Assembly: GCA_023129325.1 (NCBI GenBank)
Contig: JAGMCI010000036.1
Location: forward strand, 1 to 35,573
Length of the DNA stretch: 35,573 bases
From: Caldifarciminota bacterium
GTDB taxonomy: Bacteria; Hydrothermota; UBA3073; JACQXS01; JAGMCI01
Reading direction: 5' to 3'
The translations under genes and the position numbers were made by a program. Positions 1 to 8,270 of the stretch are shown here, piece after piece (position 1 is the stretch's first letter; each line of letters opens with the position of its first letter). A model generated the notes under the pieces. The model saw nothing but the letters and a program-made list of their open reading frames with translations. It was not told the origin of the DNA and searched no databases.

Positions 1-261
1 CCATTTCTTGCCCTTACAAATAAACTGAAGACCATTCATAAGTCTCCCAGTATTTTTACTATCATACTTCAGACCATATCTATCATGGAGCATCAAATTG
101 TTACTCTGCAACTGGCGAGATGCAAACCAGATTTCTTAATCCTTCCTCTTGTTGAATTTATTAAACCTCTTGAGTTCTTTCGTGCAGAAGAAGCTATTTC
201 AGCAGGCGAGAAGGCAATTACCTCCATCCTGCCTGAGATAAAGGAAAAAATAAAAGCCTAA
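1..261 (+). CDS. Patatin-like phospholipase, C-terminal fragment
   Basis: The window opens inside a reading frame that runs unbroken to a TAA at 259-261, giving 86 residues of a C-terminus. The segment ISIMEHQIVTLQLARCKPDF followed by LVEFIKPLEFFRAEEAISAG has the same layout as the end of the complete patatin at 8271-9128 (ISVMEDKILIANLREAKPTI, then FHRAKEIIACGEEA). I therefore read it as the tail of a second RssA/NTE-type patatin, a family of serine lipid acyl hydrolases. The catalytic Ser-Asp part lies outside the window, so activity cannot be judged. Its stop overlaps the ATG of the next gene by one base (TAATG), so the two are translationally coupled. Confidence 0.7.
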   Translation, partial: PFLALTNKLKTIHKSPSIFTIILQTISIMEHQIVTLQLARCKPDFLILPLVEFIKPLEFFRAEEAISAGEKAITSILPEIKEKIKA

Positions 262-1910
262 TGCCTCTTATAGGAATAGATAGAAGATTGAGGAATATCA
301 AAAGGATTCGGCAGATTCTTGTGGTATTTGCCAAATATGGTTTTAAAAATATAATAGACAAAATTCCTGTTGCCAAGAGGATTATTCCTCACAAAATACA
401 GGCACGTTTCCTAAAAGAGTCCAGTGCAGAGCGACTTCGCCTGGCTCTTGAAGAACTTGGGCCAACTTTTGTAAAGTTTGGACAACTTCTCTCTGTGAGA
501 GCAGATATACTTCCACAGAGTTTCATTTATGAACTTTCCAAACTGCAAAATGAGGTAGCTCCTCTTCCGTTTGAGATAATAGAAAAAATAGTTGAAAATG
601 AGTTAAAGCTTCCAATTAAAACGCTATTCAATTTTTTTGACCATACACCCGATGCATCTGCCTCACTTGCTCAGGTTCACAAGGCAATTACAAAAGATGG
701 TAATGCGGTTGTAGTAAAAGTTCAACGTCCAAATATAAAGCAAATTATTGATACCGACCTCTCTATCATGGAAACACTTGCAGGTTGGGCGGAAAGGGAA
801 ATAAAGGAAGCAAGGCAATATGAACTATTATCAAAGGTGGAAGAACTTGGCAAGAATTTGAAATCTGAACTCAATTTTATAAATGAAGGTAGAGCGGTGG
901 ACAGATTTAGAGTAAATTTTAAAGATGATGAATCTATTCTCATTCCAAAGGTATATTGGAGCCTCTCTACTTCAAAAGTTCTTACATTAGAATATATAGA
1001 TGGAATGAAGATTACAGACCCCTCTATTCCAGAAAAGACGGGAATCTCTCAAACGGAGATTGTAGAAAAGGGAGCAGATTTTGTTTTTAAGCAGATATTT
1101 GTGTATAGATTTTTTCATGCTGACCCTCATCCCGGGAATATACTTGTTACATCTCGTGGTAAAATCCTATTGCTTGACTTTGGGCTCACAGGAACTCTAA
1201 ATGATGAAATGATAGATATTTTGAGTCAGCTTGCGCTCGCAGGATTCAACAGAGATGTAGATAGAATTATAGATATGTTTATAGAACTTGGTATGGTAAG
1301 GGAAAAGGTGGACATAAGTAATCTAAAATCTGCTCTAATGGCATTTATTGATAAATATTATGGCATCTCACTTGAAAGGATTGAGATGAAAGACATTGTT
1401 GATGAGGTATTTGAAATTTCACGAAAATATAGATTAAAGTTTCCAAGAGACTTGCTTTTACTTGGGAAAACACTATCTACATTGGAGGGCATTACACATC
1501 AACTTGACCCGGAATTTAACGCAGCCCAAAGATTAAAACCTTATGTTAAACAATTGGCTGAAAGAAAATACAAGCCCGAAGAACTGCTTAAAACTGGCAG
1601 AAAAATTTTTATGGAGTATATTACCCTTTTTAAGAAGCTTCCAGGCGACCTTATTCCAACATTGAGAAAAATACGAGAAGGAAGGCTAAAGGTGGAGTTT
1701 GAGCATAAAGGATTAGAAAATCTTATTTCACAGGCAGAAAGGTCAACAAACAGGTTATCTTTTAGTCTTATAATTGCTGCCCTTATTGTTGGTTCTGCTT
1801 TGATTATACAGACAAGCAGATTTCTTATTCTTGGAATTCTTGGTTTTGTAATTGCAGGTATTTTTGGCATAGGGCTTGTGATTGCAATGTTGAGAGCAAG
1901 AAAAATATAG
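261..1910 (+). CDS. ABC1/UbiB/AarF family atypical kinase-like protein
   Basis: 549 residues, the usual length for UbiB/ABC1 proteins, which are atypical kinase/ATPase-fold membrane proteins supporting isoprenoid quinone or other lipid metabolism. Family signatures are all visible: the KFGQ signature near residues 72-75, the Ala-rich nucleotide loop ASASLAQVHK at about 132-141, the conserved Lys in VVVKVQRP (about 153), the catalytic-loop-like HADPHPGN at about 286-293, and DFG at about 306-308. The C-terminus (about 500-545) holds two hydrophobic segments, typical of the membrane anchor. The start overlaps the stop of the upstream patatin fragment. No ubiquinone or menaquinone genes lie nearby, so a general lipid role is as likely as quinone synthesis. 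Confidence 0.9.
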   Translation: MPLIGIDRRLRNIKRIRQILVVFAKYGFKNIIDKIPVAKRIIPHKIQARFLKESSAERLRLALEELGPTFVKFGQLLSVRADILPQSFIYELSKLQNEVAPLPFEIIEKIVENELKLPIKTLFNFFDHTPDASASLAQVHKAITKDGNAVVVKVQRPNIKQIIDTDLSIMETLAGWAEREIKEARQYELLSKVEELGKNLKSELNFINEGRAVDRFRVNFKDDESILIPKVYWSLSTSKVLTLEYIDGMKITDPSIPEKTGISQTEIVEKGADFVFKQIFVYRFFHADPHPGNILVTSRGKILLLDFGLTGTLNDEMIDILSQLALAGFNRDVDRIIDMFIELGMVREKVDISNLKSALMAFIDKYYGISLERIEMKDIVDEVFEISRKYRLKFPRDLLLLGKTLSTLEGITHQLDPEFNAAQRLKPYVKQLAERKYKPEELLKTGRKIFMEYITLFKKLPGDLIPTLRKIREGRLKVEFEHKGLENLISQAERSTNRLSFSLIIAALIVGSALIIQTSRFLILGILGFVIAGIFGIGLVIAMLRARKI

Positions 1911-2039
1911 TTACTTTACTCAAGACTATAACTGGCTTGAAGGAGAGTTTAATATCCAGTTCCAGATGCAGATGCCGAAAAATTTAAAATTGTAGGTAAT
2001 GCTATAAGATATATAAAAAGTAAAGAGAGGGAGAGAATA

Positions 2040-2615
2040 ATGAGAAAGAATAGGAAAGAGAGCATTATTGAAATTGCACGGGACTTATTTGCACGATTTG
2101 GTTTTAAGAAAACCACTGTTGACGAGATTGCTAGAGCTCTCCATATGGGAAAAAGCACAATTTACTATTACTTTAAAACCAAAGAGAATATTTTCAAGGC
2201 GGTTATAAAGCGGGAAAGCAGATTCTTAGCCCAAAAAATAAAGGAGGCTATCAACAAAGAAACTTCTCCAGAGAAGAAACTGCGGGCATTTATACTAACG
2301 AGGATGCGATGCCTCGGACAACTGGCTAACTTTTATAGTGCACTTAAGGACGAATATTTAGAGCATTACTCCTTTATTGAGAAAGCAAGAAAAAAAGACC
2401 TTGAAGGAGAAATTGAGATTATAAAGTCCCTTCTAAAAGAAGGAGTCAAAAGTGGTGTTTTCACTGTCAAGAACCCGAATTTGACTTCCTTTGCGATTGT
2501 TACTGCTTTAAAGGGGTTAGAATATCCCTGGACGATAGAAACTGAAATGACAGACATCCAAAGAAATATCAACATCTTATTAGAGGTTTTGTTTAACGGG
2601 ATAAGAAGGAGATAA
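2040..2615 (+). CDS. TetR family transcriptional regulator
   Basis: 191 residues. The N-terminal helix-turn-helix is clear: IIEIARDLFARFGFKKTTVD, then EIARALHMGKSTIYYYFKTK and ENIF, covering about residues 9-53. The remainder is helical and unrecognised, as expected for a TetR ligand-binding and dimer domain. A purine-rich GGGAGAG lies just before the ATG. It sits directly upstream of, and parallel to, the ACP and RND transporter genes. A perfect inverted repeat only 14 bases after its stop is a good candidate operator. TetR proteins next to MMPL/RND exporters usually repress them and respond to a lipophilic or acyl ligand; here that is inference. Confidence 0.9.
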   Translation: MRKNRKESIIEIARDLFARFGFKKTTVDEIARALHMGKSTIYYYFKTKENIFKAVIKRESRFLAQKIKEAINKETSPEKKLRAFILTRMRCLGQLANFYSALKDEYLEHYSFIEKARKKDLEGEIEIIKSLLKEGVKSGVFTVKNPNLTSFAIVTALKGLEYPWTIETEMTDIQRNINILLEVLFNGIRRR

Positions 2616-2628
2616 TTTTTTTGCTAAA

Positions 2629-2657
2629 ATTAGACCAAAAAACCAATTTGGTCTAAT
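2629..2657. promoter_or_regulatory. Perfect 11-bp inverted repeat, candidate TetR operator
   Basis: Arms ATTAGACCAAA (2629-2639) and TTTGGTCTAAT (2647-2657) are perfect reverse complements around a 7-base centre. The site lies between the TetR stop and the ACP ribosome binding site, where an operator would be. No T-run follows the right arm, which argues against a + strand terminator. Confidence 0.6.
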
Positions 2658-2676
2658 AATCTATAAAGGAGGTAAG

Positions 2677-2919
2677 TTGACATTATATAAAAGAGTAAAG
2701 AGAATTACTATCAAATACATAAAGGTTCCTGAAGAACGGGTCACGCCGGAAGCATCTTTTACCGATGACTTAGGAGCAGACTCATTGAATCTCATTGAAA
2801 TCATTATGGATATTGAGAAAGATTTTGGCATCGATATCCCTGATGAGGATGGAGAAAGATTTAAGACAGTGGGAGATGTGGTGGAGTATCTCCGTGCAAG
2901 GCTGTCAGCAAATGAATAG
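2677..2919 (+). CDS. Acyl carrier protein
   Basis: 80 residues, the standard ACP length. It contains the phosphopantetheine attachment motif LGADSLNLIEI, with the Ser at about residue 36, and typical flanks (VTPEASFTDD before, DIEKDFGIDIPDED after). The start is TTG, preceded by a strong AAAGGAGGT at 2665-2673 with short spacing (about 4 bases); no better in-frame start gives the conserved first helix. The gene sits between the TetR regulator and a 976-residue RND/MMPL transporter rather than with fatty-acid synthesis genes. It is therefore probably a dedicated ACP carrying the acyl group used or exported by this cassette. Confidence 0.93.
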   Translation: MTLYKRVKRITIKYIKVPEERVTPEASFTDDLGADSLNLIEIIMDIEKDFGIDIPDEDGERFKTVGDVVEYLRARLSANE

Positions 2920-2949
2920 TCTTAAGTCAAACAATAGAAGGAACAAAAG

Positions 2950-5880
2950 ATGAGGAGATTTGCTAATTTGGTCATTAAATATCGGGTACTTATCATCATT
3001 TTAGCTACGATTTTAACGGGATTTTTGGGCTACCAACTGAGAAATTTAAAGATAGATACTGACATTTTAAGATACTTACCTCAGGATGACCCAGTGGTAA
3101 TACTTTTTAACGAAGTTGGTGATAAGTTTGGTGGCACCGCCCTGGCTATGGTAGCCCTGGAAACCGATGATGTCTTTAACTACGAAACATTGAATAGAGT
3201 TAACAAAATCACCGATAAATTCAAACAGATGGATGAGGTTTCTCAAGTAATAAGTCTGACCGACATCTTAGATATCAAAAAGACTGAATGGGGTTTGGAG
3301 GTTGGCAAACTAATTGATAGACGCAATATTCCTGAAAGCACGGATGAATTGGAAAAACTGAAGGAATATACTCTTTCTAAAGATATGTATCGGGGCAACC
3401 TGGTTTCTGAAGACGGCAAGATAACAGTTATTATTGCCCGCTTAAAAGAAGATGCTGACAGAATAGAAGCTGGGAAGCAAATGAAAGAACTTGTTAAAGA
3501 GACTCCGGGTGAGGAGAAGATATATTATGGTGGAATACCATTCCAGATGATTTTCTTGGCAGACATTATTAAGAGAGATTTGAGTAAGCTTATTCCTCTC
3601 GTTATCATACTGGTGATGGCTACCCTTTATTTCAGCTTTAGAAGTTTTCGGGGAATCTTCCTGCCACTGCTCACTGTTTTGATGAGTACAGTGTGGGCTT
3701 TAGGAATAATGAGTCTGATGAAAATTCCTTTAACTATTGCTTCAGATGCGATACCGATTTTGCTTATTGCTATTGGCAGCGCTTATGGAATCCATATGCT
3801 TTCCAAATACAATGAGGATGTTAGATTAGGAGATAATAAGATTCAAGGGATAAAAGATGCCTTGAGTGAAGTAGGGACCCCTATATTATTAGCTGGTATT
3901 ACCACATTAATTGGTTTTCTGGCATTCTTGTCTTCCAATTTGAGTCTGATTCGTGAATTTGGCATTTTCACTGCTATCGGTGTGATGTTCGCTATGCTTA
4001 TCTCTGTGACCTTCTTGCCTGCAGTGCTCTCTCTATTGAGAGTTGGGAAAGTCAAGCTGAACCATAAAGGAATAGAAGATAGCCTATTGACAAAGCTAAT
4101 GGATAGACTGGGAGGATTTATCCTCCAAAACGAAAAACTCATCATCGGAATAGGTATCGCTATTATTCTGGCTTCGATAATTGCTATTCCCAGGATACAT
4201 AGAGAAGTCAATATGATTGACTACTTTGAAAAAGACAGTGAAATTAGACAGACTGAGGAAATGATGGAACAAAAACTTGGTGGCTCTATCCCAATTCAGC
4301 TTTTGGTCAAAGGAGATTTAAAAGACCCTTTTGTTTTGAAGGAGATACTCAAACTTGAAAAGTATTTACAAGCCCAACCCAATGTGAATGACCCTCAATC
4401 TATTGCCGACTTGATTTGTGAAATAAACGGAGTAATGAACGACCATTACACTATCCCCGAAACGAGAGAAGGAGTGGCTAATCTTTGGTTGTTCATAGAA
4501 GGAAATGAAGTGTTGGATCAGTTAATAAATAATCAGGCTACCGAGGGCTTGATTCAAGCCAAATTGGGAACAGTGAGCACAGGAGAGGTCAGAGTTTTAG
4601 TTGATGCCATTGAGGATTATTTGAAAAAGGAATTGAAAACGGATTTGCTTAAAGTCAAAATCTCTCTTGTTTCTTCCAATATGGTCGAGATAATGAGAAT
4701 AGAGCGAGCAGAAGAGATTCTATCAAAAGTAAAGTGGGATATTAAGATGAGAGACACCGAGTTCCAGGTTTCTGATACTGCTTTGACAAGAGTAATCATT
4801 GCAGGAATGCAGAATGGACAGGAGAGGTTTGACGAAGTTTCAATAAAAAGATTGGAAAAAAGAATTACTGACTACTTCAAAAGTGACGAAGCAGATGTCC
4901 AAATAGAATCGGAAAGAATTATTGCTAAAGTTGTCGGTAATATTCTTATACGACTAAAGGTAGGTGAGATTGGTGAAAAAGAGATTCTTAGCATCTTGAA
5001 GAGGAATATTCCTAAAAAGAGTTATGCTGGAGAGCCTGAGGCTTTATGGTATGCGGGTGAATCAATTATGGCAATCATAGCTGATTTTGGAAGATGGACA
5101 AAGGTTGATAATCTCGTGCAGGGTTTGAAACCGCTCCTTCCTGAAAATCTGAGAAATGACAGAGACTTTTTAGAAGATTTACGAGATGATTGTTGGGAAA
5201 TAAATGAAGACTGGTTTGCCATAGAGAGTTCAAAATATGCTACCGCCGTCGATTCAGAAGATAGAGTGAGCTTAACTGTCGAACAAACAGGGATGCCTAT
5301 AATCTACATGGATATAGATAGAAAAATAATGAGAAATCAGGCTTTAAGCCTCTCCATTGCCCTGTTTTTGGTCTTTCTTCTTCTGTCTTTCCAACTGAAA
5401 TCCCTGATTGGTGGATTAATCTCAATATCGCCTATCATCCTCACTATTCTTATCAATTTCATTCTGATGGCAATTCTGAACATTCCATTAGACATAGTTA
5501 CGGTTATGATTGGCAGTGTGGCTGTGGGGATTGGTATTGACTATGCCATTCACTTTATCAACAGGTTCAAATCTGAGTTTGGAAAAGGAAAGTCTGAATT
5601 GGAAGCCTTGGACAAGACATTGGAGACGACAGGAAGAGCAATACTCATCAATGCTATTTCTGTAATGATGGGATTTCTGGCTCTTGTTTTGGGAAGCATA
5701 GTTCCTATGCAACGATTTGGCTATCTAATAGCATTTACAATGATAACCAGTGCTTTAGGGGCTATTACATTTTTGCCAGCCTTGATTCTTGTCACAAAGG
5801 CTGGGTTTATTGGTGATTTTGGTCGTCTCACCGGTAAACTAAAAAAACGGATGACCAGATTTAACAATTCAAGGAGGTGA
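2950..5880 (+). CDS. MMPL/RND family transporter (predicted lipid exporter)
   Basis: 976 residues with the RND/MMPL plan of two repeats. An N-terminal membrane helix (about 9-30) is followed by a large periplasmic loop starting DTDILRYLPQDDP, then a bundle of helices (about 215-365); a second helix (about 395-415), second loop and second bundle (about 795-955) follow. The motif GIGIDYAIHFINRFKSE in the second half and AIGSAYGIHMLSKYNE in the first are the paired family signatures; the Asp of GIDYAIHF is the likely proton-relay residue. SD AAGGA precedes the ATG. MMPL-type pumps move lipids and other hydrophobic molecules across the inner membrane. The following LolA-like and barrel genes would continue the route outward; that route is inference. 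Confidence 0.92.
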   Translation: MRRFANLVIKYRVLIIILATILTGFLGYQLRNLKIDTDILRYLPQDDPVVILFNEVGDKFGGTALAMVALETDDVFNYETLNRVNKITDKFKQMDEVSQVISLTDILDIKKTEWGLEVGKLIDRRNIPESTDELEKLKEYTLSKDMYRGNLVSEDGKITVIIARLKEDADRIEAGKQMKELVKETPGEEKIYYGGIPFQMIFLADIIKRDLSKLIPLVIILVMATLYFSFRSFRGIFLPLLTVLMSTVWALGIMSLMKIPLTIASDAIPILLIAIGSAYGIHMLSKYNEDVRLGDNKIQGIKDALSEVGTPILLAGITTLIGFLAFLSSNLSLIREFGIFTAIGVMFAMLISVTFLPAVLSLLRVGKVKLNHKGIEDSLLTKLMDRLGGFILQNEKLIIGIGIAIILASIIAIPRIHREVNMIDYFEKDSEIRQTEEMMEQKLGGSIPIQLLVKGDLKDPFVLKEILKLEKYLQAQPNVNDPQSIADLICEINGVMNDHYTIPETREGVANLWLFIEGNEVLDQLINNQATEGLIQAKLGTVSTGEVRVLVDAIEDYLKKELKTDLLKVKISLVSSNMVEIMRIERAEEILSKVKWDIKMRDTEFQVSDTALTRVIIAGMQNGQERFDEVSIKRLEKRITDYFKSDEADVQIESERIIAKVVGNILIRLKVGEIGEKEILSILKRNIPKKSYAGEPEALWYAGESIMAIIADFGRWTKVDNLVQGLKPLLPENLRNDRDFLEDLRDDCWEINEDWFAIESSKYATAVDSEDRVSLTVEQTGMPIIYMDIDRKIMRNQALSLSIALFLVFLLLSFQLKSLIGGLISISPIILTILINFILMAILNIPLDIVTVMIGSVAVGIGIDYAIHFINRFKSEFGKGKSELEALDKTLETTGRAILINAISVMMGFLALVLGSIVPMQRFGYLIAFTMITSALGAITFLPALILVTKAGFIGDFGRLTGKLKKRMTRFNNSRR

Positions 5881-5884
5881 TAGT

Positions 5885-6646
5885 ATGAAAAGGCTCTTGG
5901 AAATAGGTATCGTCCTTTTTCTGCCACTTGTTCTTTGGGCAGAGACACCTGCCCGCCAAGGATTGGCAGGCGGGGATGACGAAATTTTGAAGAAGGCGGA
6001 AGATGCTATGAATGCTCCAAAGGATCGGATGGCGGAAATAAAGCTCACGCTGATAGATAAGGATGGGGACTCTAAAATTCGCGAGATAAAGATGTGGCAG
6101 TTGGGAAAAGAGAAGCGACTTATAAAATTTCTTTCTCCTGCTGATGTGAAGGGAGTTGGATTTCTGGTGCTCTCTGATAATGAGATGTATCTCTATATGC
6201 CTGCATTCAAAAAGATAAGGCGTATCGCTTCTCATGCGAAGAATGAGAACTTTATGGGCACAGACTTCTCCTACAACGATATTGGCAAGTGCCAATACAC
6301 CAAGGACTTTACCGCCGAGATAAAAGAGGAGACAGAGGAAGAGTATATATTGGAGCTTACTCCCAGACCAAAGTCAGATGTGGATTATGCTAAACTTATT
6401 GTGTGGGTGGATAAAGCACATTATATTCCAAACAAGGTGGAATACTACAACGAGAAAGGGAAAATCCTCAAGGTTATGAAAAATGAGGATACAGAGAAAG
6501 TAGACAAATACTGGACTCCCAAGAAGGTGACAATGGAGAATCTGAAAACAGAGCACAAGACTGTTATGGAAATGGGAAAGGTAGTGCACGACATAGGGTT
6601 TAAAGAAGGCATGTTTACCAAGCGAATGCTCAAGAGGGCAGAATAA
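5885..6646 (+). CDS. Outer membrane lipoprotein-sorting (LolA-like) periplasmic protein
   Basis: 253 residues with an N-terminal signal peptide (about residues 1-19, ending LWAE). The mature part has the COG2834/LolA-like half-barrel pattern: alternating strands including EIKMWQLGKEKRLIKFLSPA, then GVGFLVLSDNEMYLYMPAFK, FMGTDFSYNDIG and IVWVDKAHYIPNKVEYYNEK. Proteins of this group are habitual partners of MMPL/RND pumps and bind lipids or lipoprotein acyl chains in the periplasm. The strong SD AAGGAGGTGA (5871-5880) overlaps the RND stop, so the genes are coupled. Just after the signal peptide the sequence TPARQGLAGG is encoded by a palindromic micro-repeat (5948-5974), which looks like an in-frame insertion. 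Nearest alternative: a LolB-like or other lipid-binding half-barrel. Confidence 0.85.
   Translation: MKRLLEIGIVLFLPLVLWAETPARQGLAGGDDEILKKAEDAMNAPKDRMAEIKLTLIDKDGDSKIREIKMWQLGKEKRLIKFLSPADVKGVGFLVLSDNEMYLYMPAFKKIRRIASHAKNENFMGTDFSYNDIGKCQYTKDFTAEIKEETEEEYILELTPRPKSDVDYAKLIVWVDKAHYIPNKVEYYNEKGKILKVMKNEDTEKVDKYWTPKKVTMENLKTEHKTVMEMGKVVHDIGFKEGMFTKRMLKRAE
5948..5974. repeat. In-frame palindromic micro-repeat (CCTGCC...GGCAGG type)
   Basis: CCTGCC (5948-5953) pairs with GGCAGG (5965-5970), and CCCGCC (5952-5957) with GGCGGG (5969-5974), giving two alternative hairpins. Related copies occur at 13399-13450 and 30244-30263. It encodes residues next to the signal-peptide cleavage site of the LolA-like gene. 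Confidence 0.75.
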
Positions 6647-6708
6647 ATTGGTTAAATGGTGAGTGGTTAAATGTACCAAATACCAATCACTAACAATGGA
6701 GGTGTATA

Positions 6709-8088
6709 ATGGCAAGAAGTCTAATTTCTTTAGGTGTCGTGCTCGGATTTTTAGGGGTAAATCCTTGTATGGCAACAGTCGACATTTCGGGTAATCTCAA
6801 ACTGGACAAGCGTTTTCTTGTAACAGACAGTGTAGAAATTGCAGATTATCCATACCACGAACTTAACATAGAATTGGAATCAAAGCCTTCACAGAATCTA
6901 TCTCTCTATACCGGTCTGAAACTCAGGTTATGGGACCAAAATCTTGCAACTCACTCCGAAGATTTAACGAGCGTTTCTCCCGTTTATCCTTGTGAATTCT
7001 TTCTATGGGAGGCTTATGTTGACCTCTACAGTTTCATACTTGATGAATTGGACATACGAATTGGCAAACAGCGTATAGCCTGGGGAACAGCAGATAAACT
7101 CAATCCCACAGACAATCTGAACCCTGATGACTTCTCCAACCCCCTGAATTTTGGAGAAAAGGTGCCTACCGAAGCTGTAAATGCTACCTATTACATAACC
7201 GATGAATATACATTAGAGGGCATATGGCTGCCATCATTCAAACCTATTTTGTTGCCCAGAGGCGAATTTCCTCTATTGGATGATGCAACTGCTCTTCCAT
7301 TACCTCAAGGGACAAATCTTGTAGAGTCAGTGGACTGTCTTGCTTTCCCTAATAGAAAGCTTAAAAATTCTATGTATGCCGCAAAGTTATCCGGAAAGGC
7401 GATAGGATACGATTTTTCACTTTCCTATTTCAAAGGTTATGACGATATGCCTATTACAAATAAGCTTATTGTAACTCTTGTTGATACTTTGGGAAATGTA
7501 AAACTTGACACCTATCTGGGATTTCCAGAACTCCGAGTTGTTGGCTTTGATTGTGCTGGAGAACTTTATTCTATAGGTCTCTGGGGAGAAGTAGCAGTAT
7601 TCTTGCCAGAAGAAGTAAAGATGAGAATGGAAATGCCAAACCCTGCGGACCCTTTGAATCCCATAATTCAGGATACAACTGTTCTCTCTGACGAGCCTTA
7701 TATAAAGTTCACTGTTGATGGAGATTATACTTCCGAGACTGGAATCTATATCAATGCTCAATGGATGCATGGCTTCTTTACTGAAAGAGGGAAGGATAAT
7801 CTTGAGGACTATATTATGGTAGGTATTGAGAAAAAATTCAAGAATGATGAGATTAAAGTTGCCATAGCTGGTGGCTTAGAGATAAAAGATATTGAGGATA
7901 TAGTGGAAAACATTGAGGAGATAGAGGAAAACTACGGTACCGTGATTATCCCTGAAATATCGTATGCACCAACTGATAATGTAAAACTCTTGCTCGGAGC
8001 ATTCTTTTTGGACGGGAAACCGGGAACTCTTTTTGGCACATGGGAAAAGCAGGACCAAATTTATTTCAAGACGGAAGTGAGTTTTTGA
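6709..8088 (+). CDS. Outer membrane beta-barrel protein, DUF1302-like
   Basis: 459 residues with a signal peptide (about 1-22, ending CMAT). The body alternates polar and hydrophobic residues as in barrel strands and ends in EVSF, with the terminal Phe recognised by the BAM machinery. The segment IRIGKQRIAWGTADKLNPTD and the following NLNPDDFSNPLNFGE is characteristic of DUF1302-type porin-like proteins, which often accompany a MMPL pump plus a LolA-like protein. SD GGAGGTG precedes the ATG. In this operon it is the likely outer-membrane end of the export route. The acidic stretch about residues 388-408 (IEDIVENIEEIEE) is probably an external loop. Confidence 0.82.
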   Translation: MARSLISLGVVLGFLGVNPCMATVDISGNLKLDKRFLVTDSVEIADYPYHELNIELESKPSQNLSLYTGLKLRLWDQNLATHSEDLTSVSPVYPCEFFLWEAYVDLYSFILDELDIRIGKQRIAWGTADKLNPTDNLNPDDFSNPLNFGEKVPTEAVNATYYITDEYTLEGIWLPSFKPILLPRGEFPLLDDATALPLPQGTNLVESVDCLAFPNRKLKNSMYAAKLSGKAIGYDFSLSYFKGYDDMPITNKLIVTLVDTLGNVKLDTYLGFPELRVVGFDCAGELYSIGLWGEVAVFLPEEVKMRMEMPNPADPLNPIIQDTTVLSDEPYIKFTVDGDYTSETGIYINAQWMHGFFTERGKDNLEDYIMVGIEKKFKNDEIKVAIAGGLEIKDIEDIVENIEEIEENYGTVIIPEISYAPTDNVKLLLGAFFLDGKPGTLFGTWEKQDQIYFKTEVSF

Positions 8089-8159
8089 GAAAAAAACCAT
8101 GGAGCCACAGAATATCTGAAGTTGTCTCTGTGTTATTCAACATATTTTAAGAAAATAGA

Positions 8160-8261
8160 ATGGATATATTTGACAAAATAGTTTCAGCGATAGTAGCCTT
8201 TTTCGAGTGGACCGGGAGAAAGATACAGAAATTTATTGACATTATACTGTTCAGGAAGTAA
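8160..8261 (+). CDS. Possible 33-residue amphipathic peptide
   Basis: ATG at 8160 opens 33 codons ending TAA at 8259-8261. The peptide begins MDIFDKIVSAIVAFFEWTGR and ends IDIILFRK: short, hydrophobic, with evenly spaced charges, like an amphipathic helix. No Shine-Dalgarno is visible, and the promoter for the next gene (8236-8264) lies inside its 3' end, so it may be chance. It fills the only gap between the barrel and patatin genes. Confidence 0.3.
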   Translation: MDIFDKIVSAIVAFFEWTGRKIQKFIDIILFRK

Positions 8262-8264
8262 GAT
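8236..8264 (+). promoter_or_regulatory. Sigma70-type promoter abutting the patatin start (leaderless)
   Basis: TTGACA at 8236-8241, 17-base spacer, TAAGAT at 8259-8264. A transcription start 6-7 bases on would fall at or next to the ATG at 8271. No SD precedes that ATG. The same -35/-10 pair recurs at 20252-20280. Confidence 0.65.
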
Positions 8265-8270
8265 ATTTGT

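Noticed and set aside
2629-2657. Reading the palindrome as a transcription terminator
   Set aside because: The stem is AT-rich and no T-run follows on the + strand; operator position is better.
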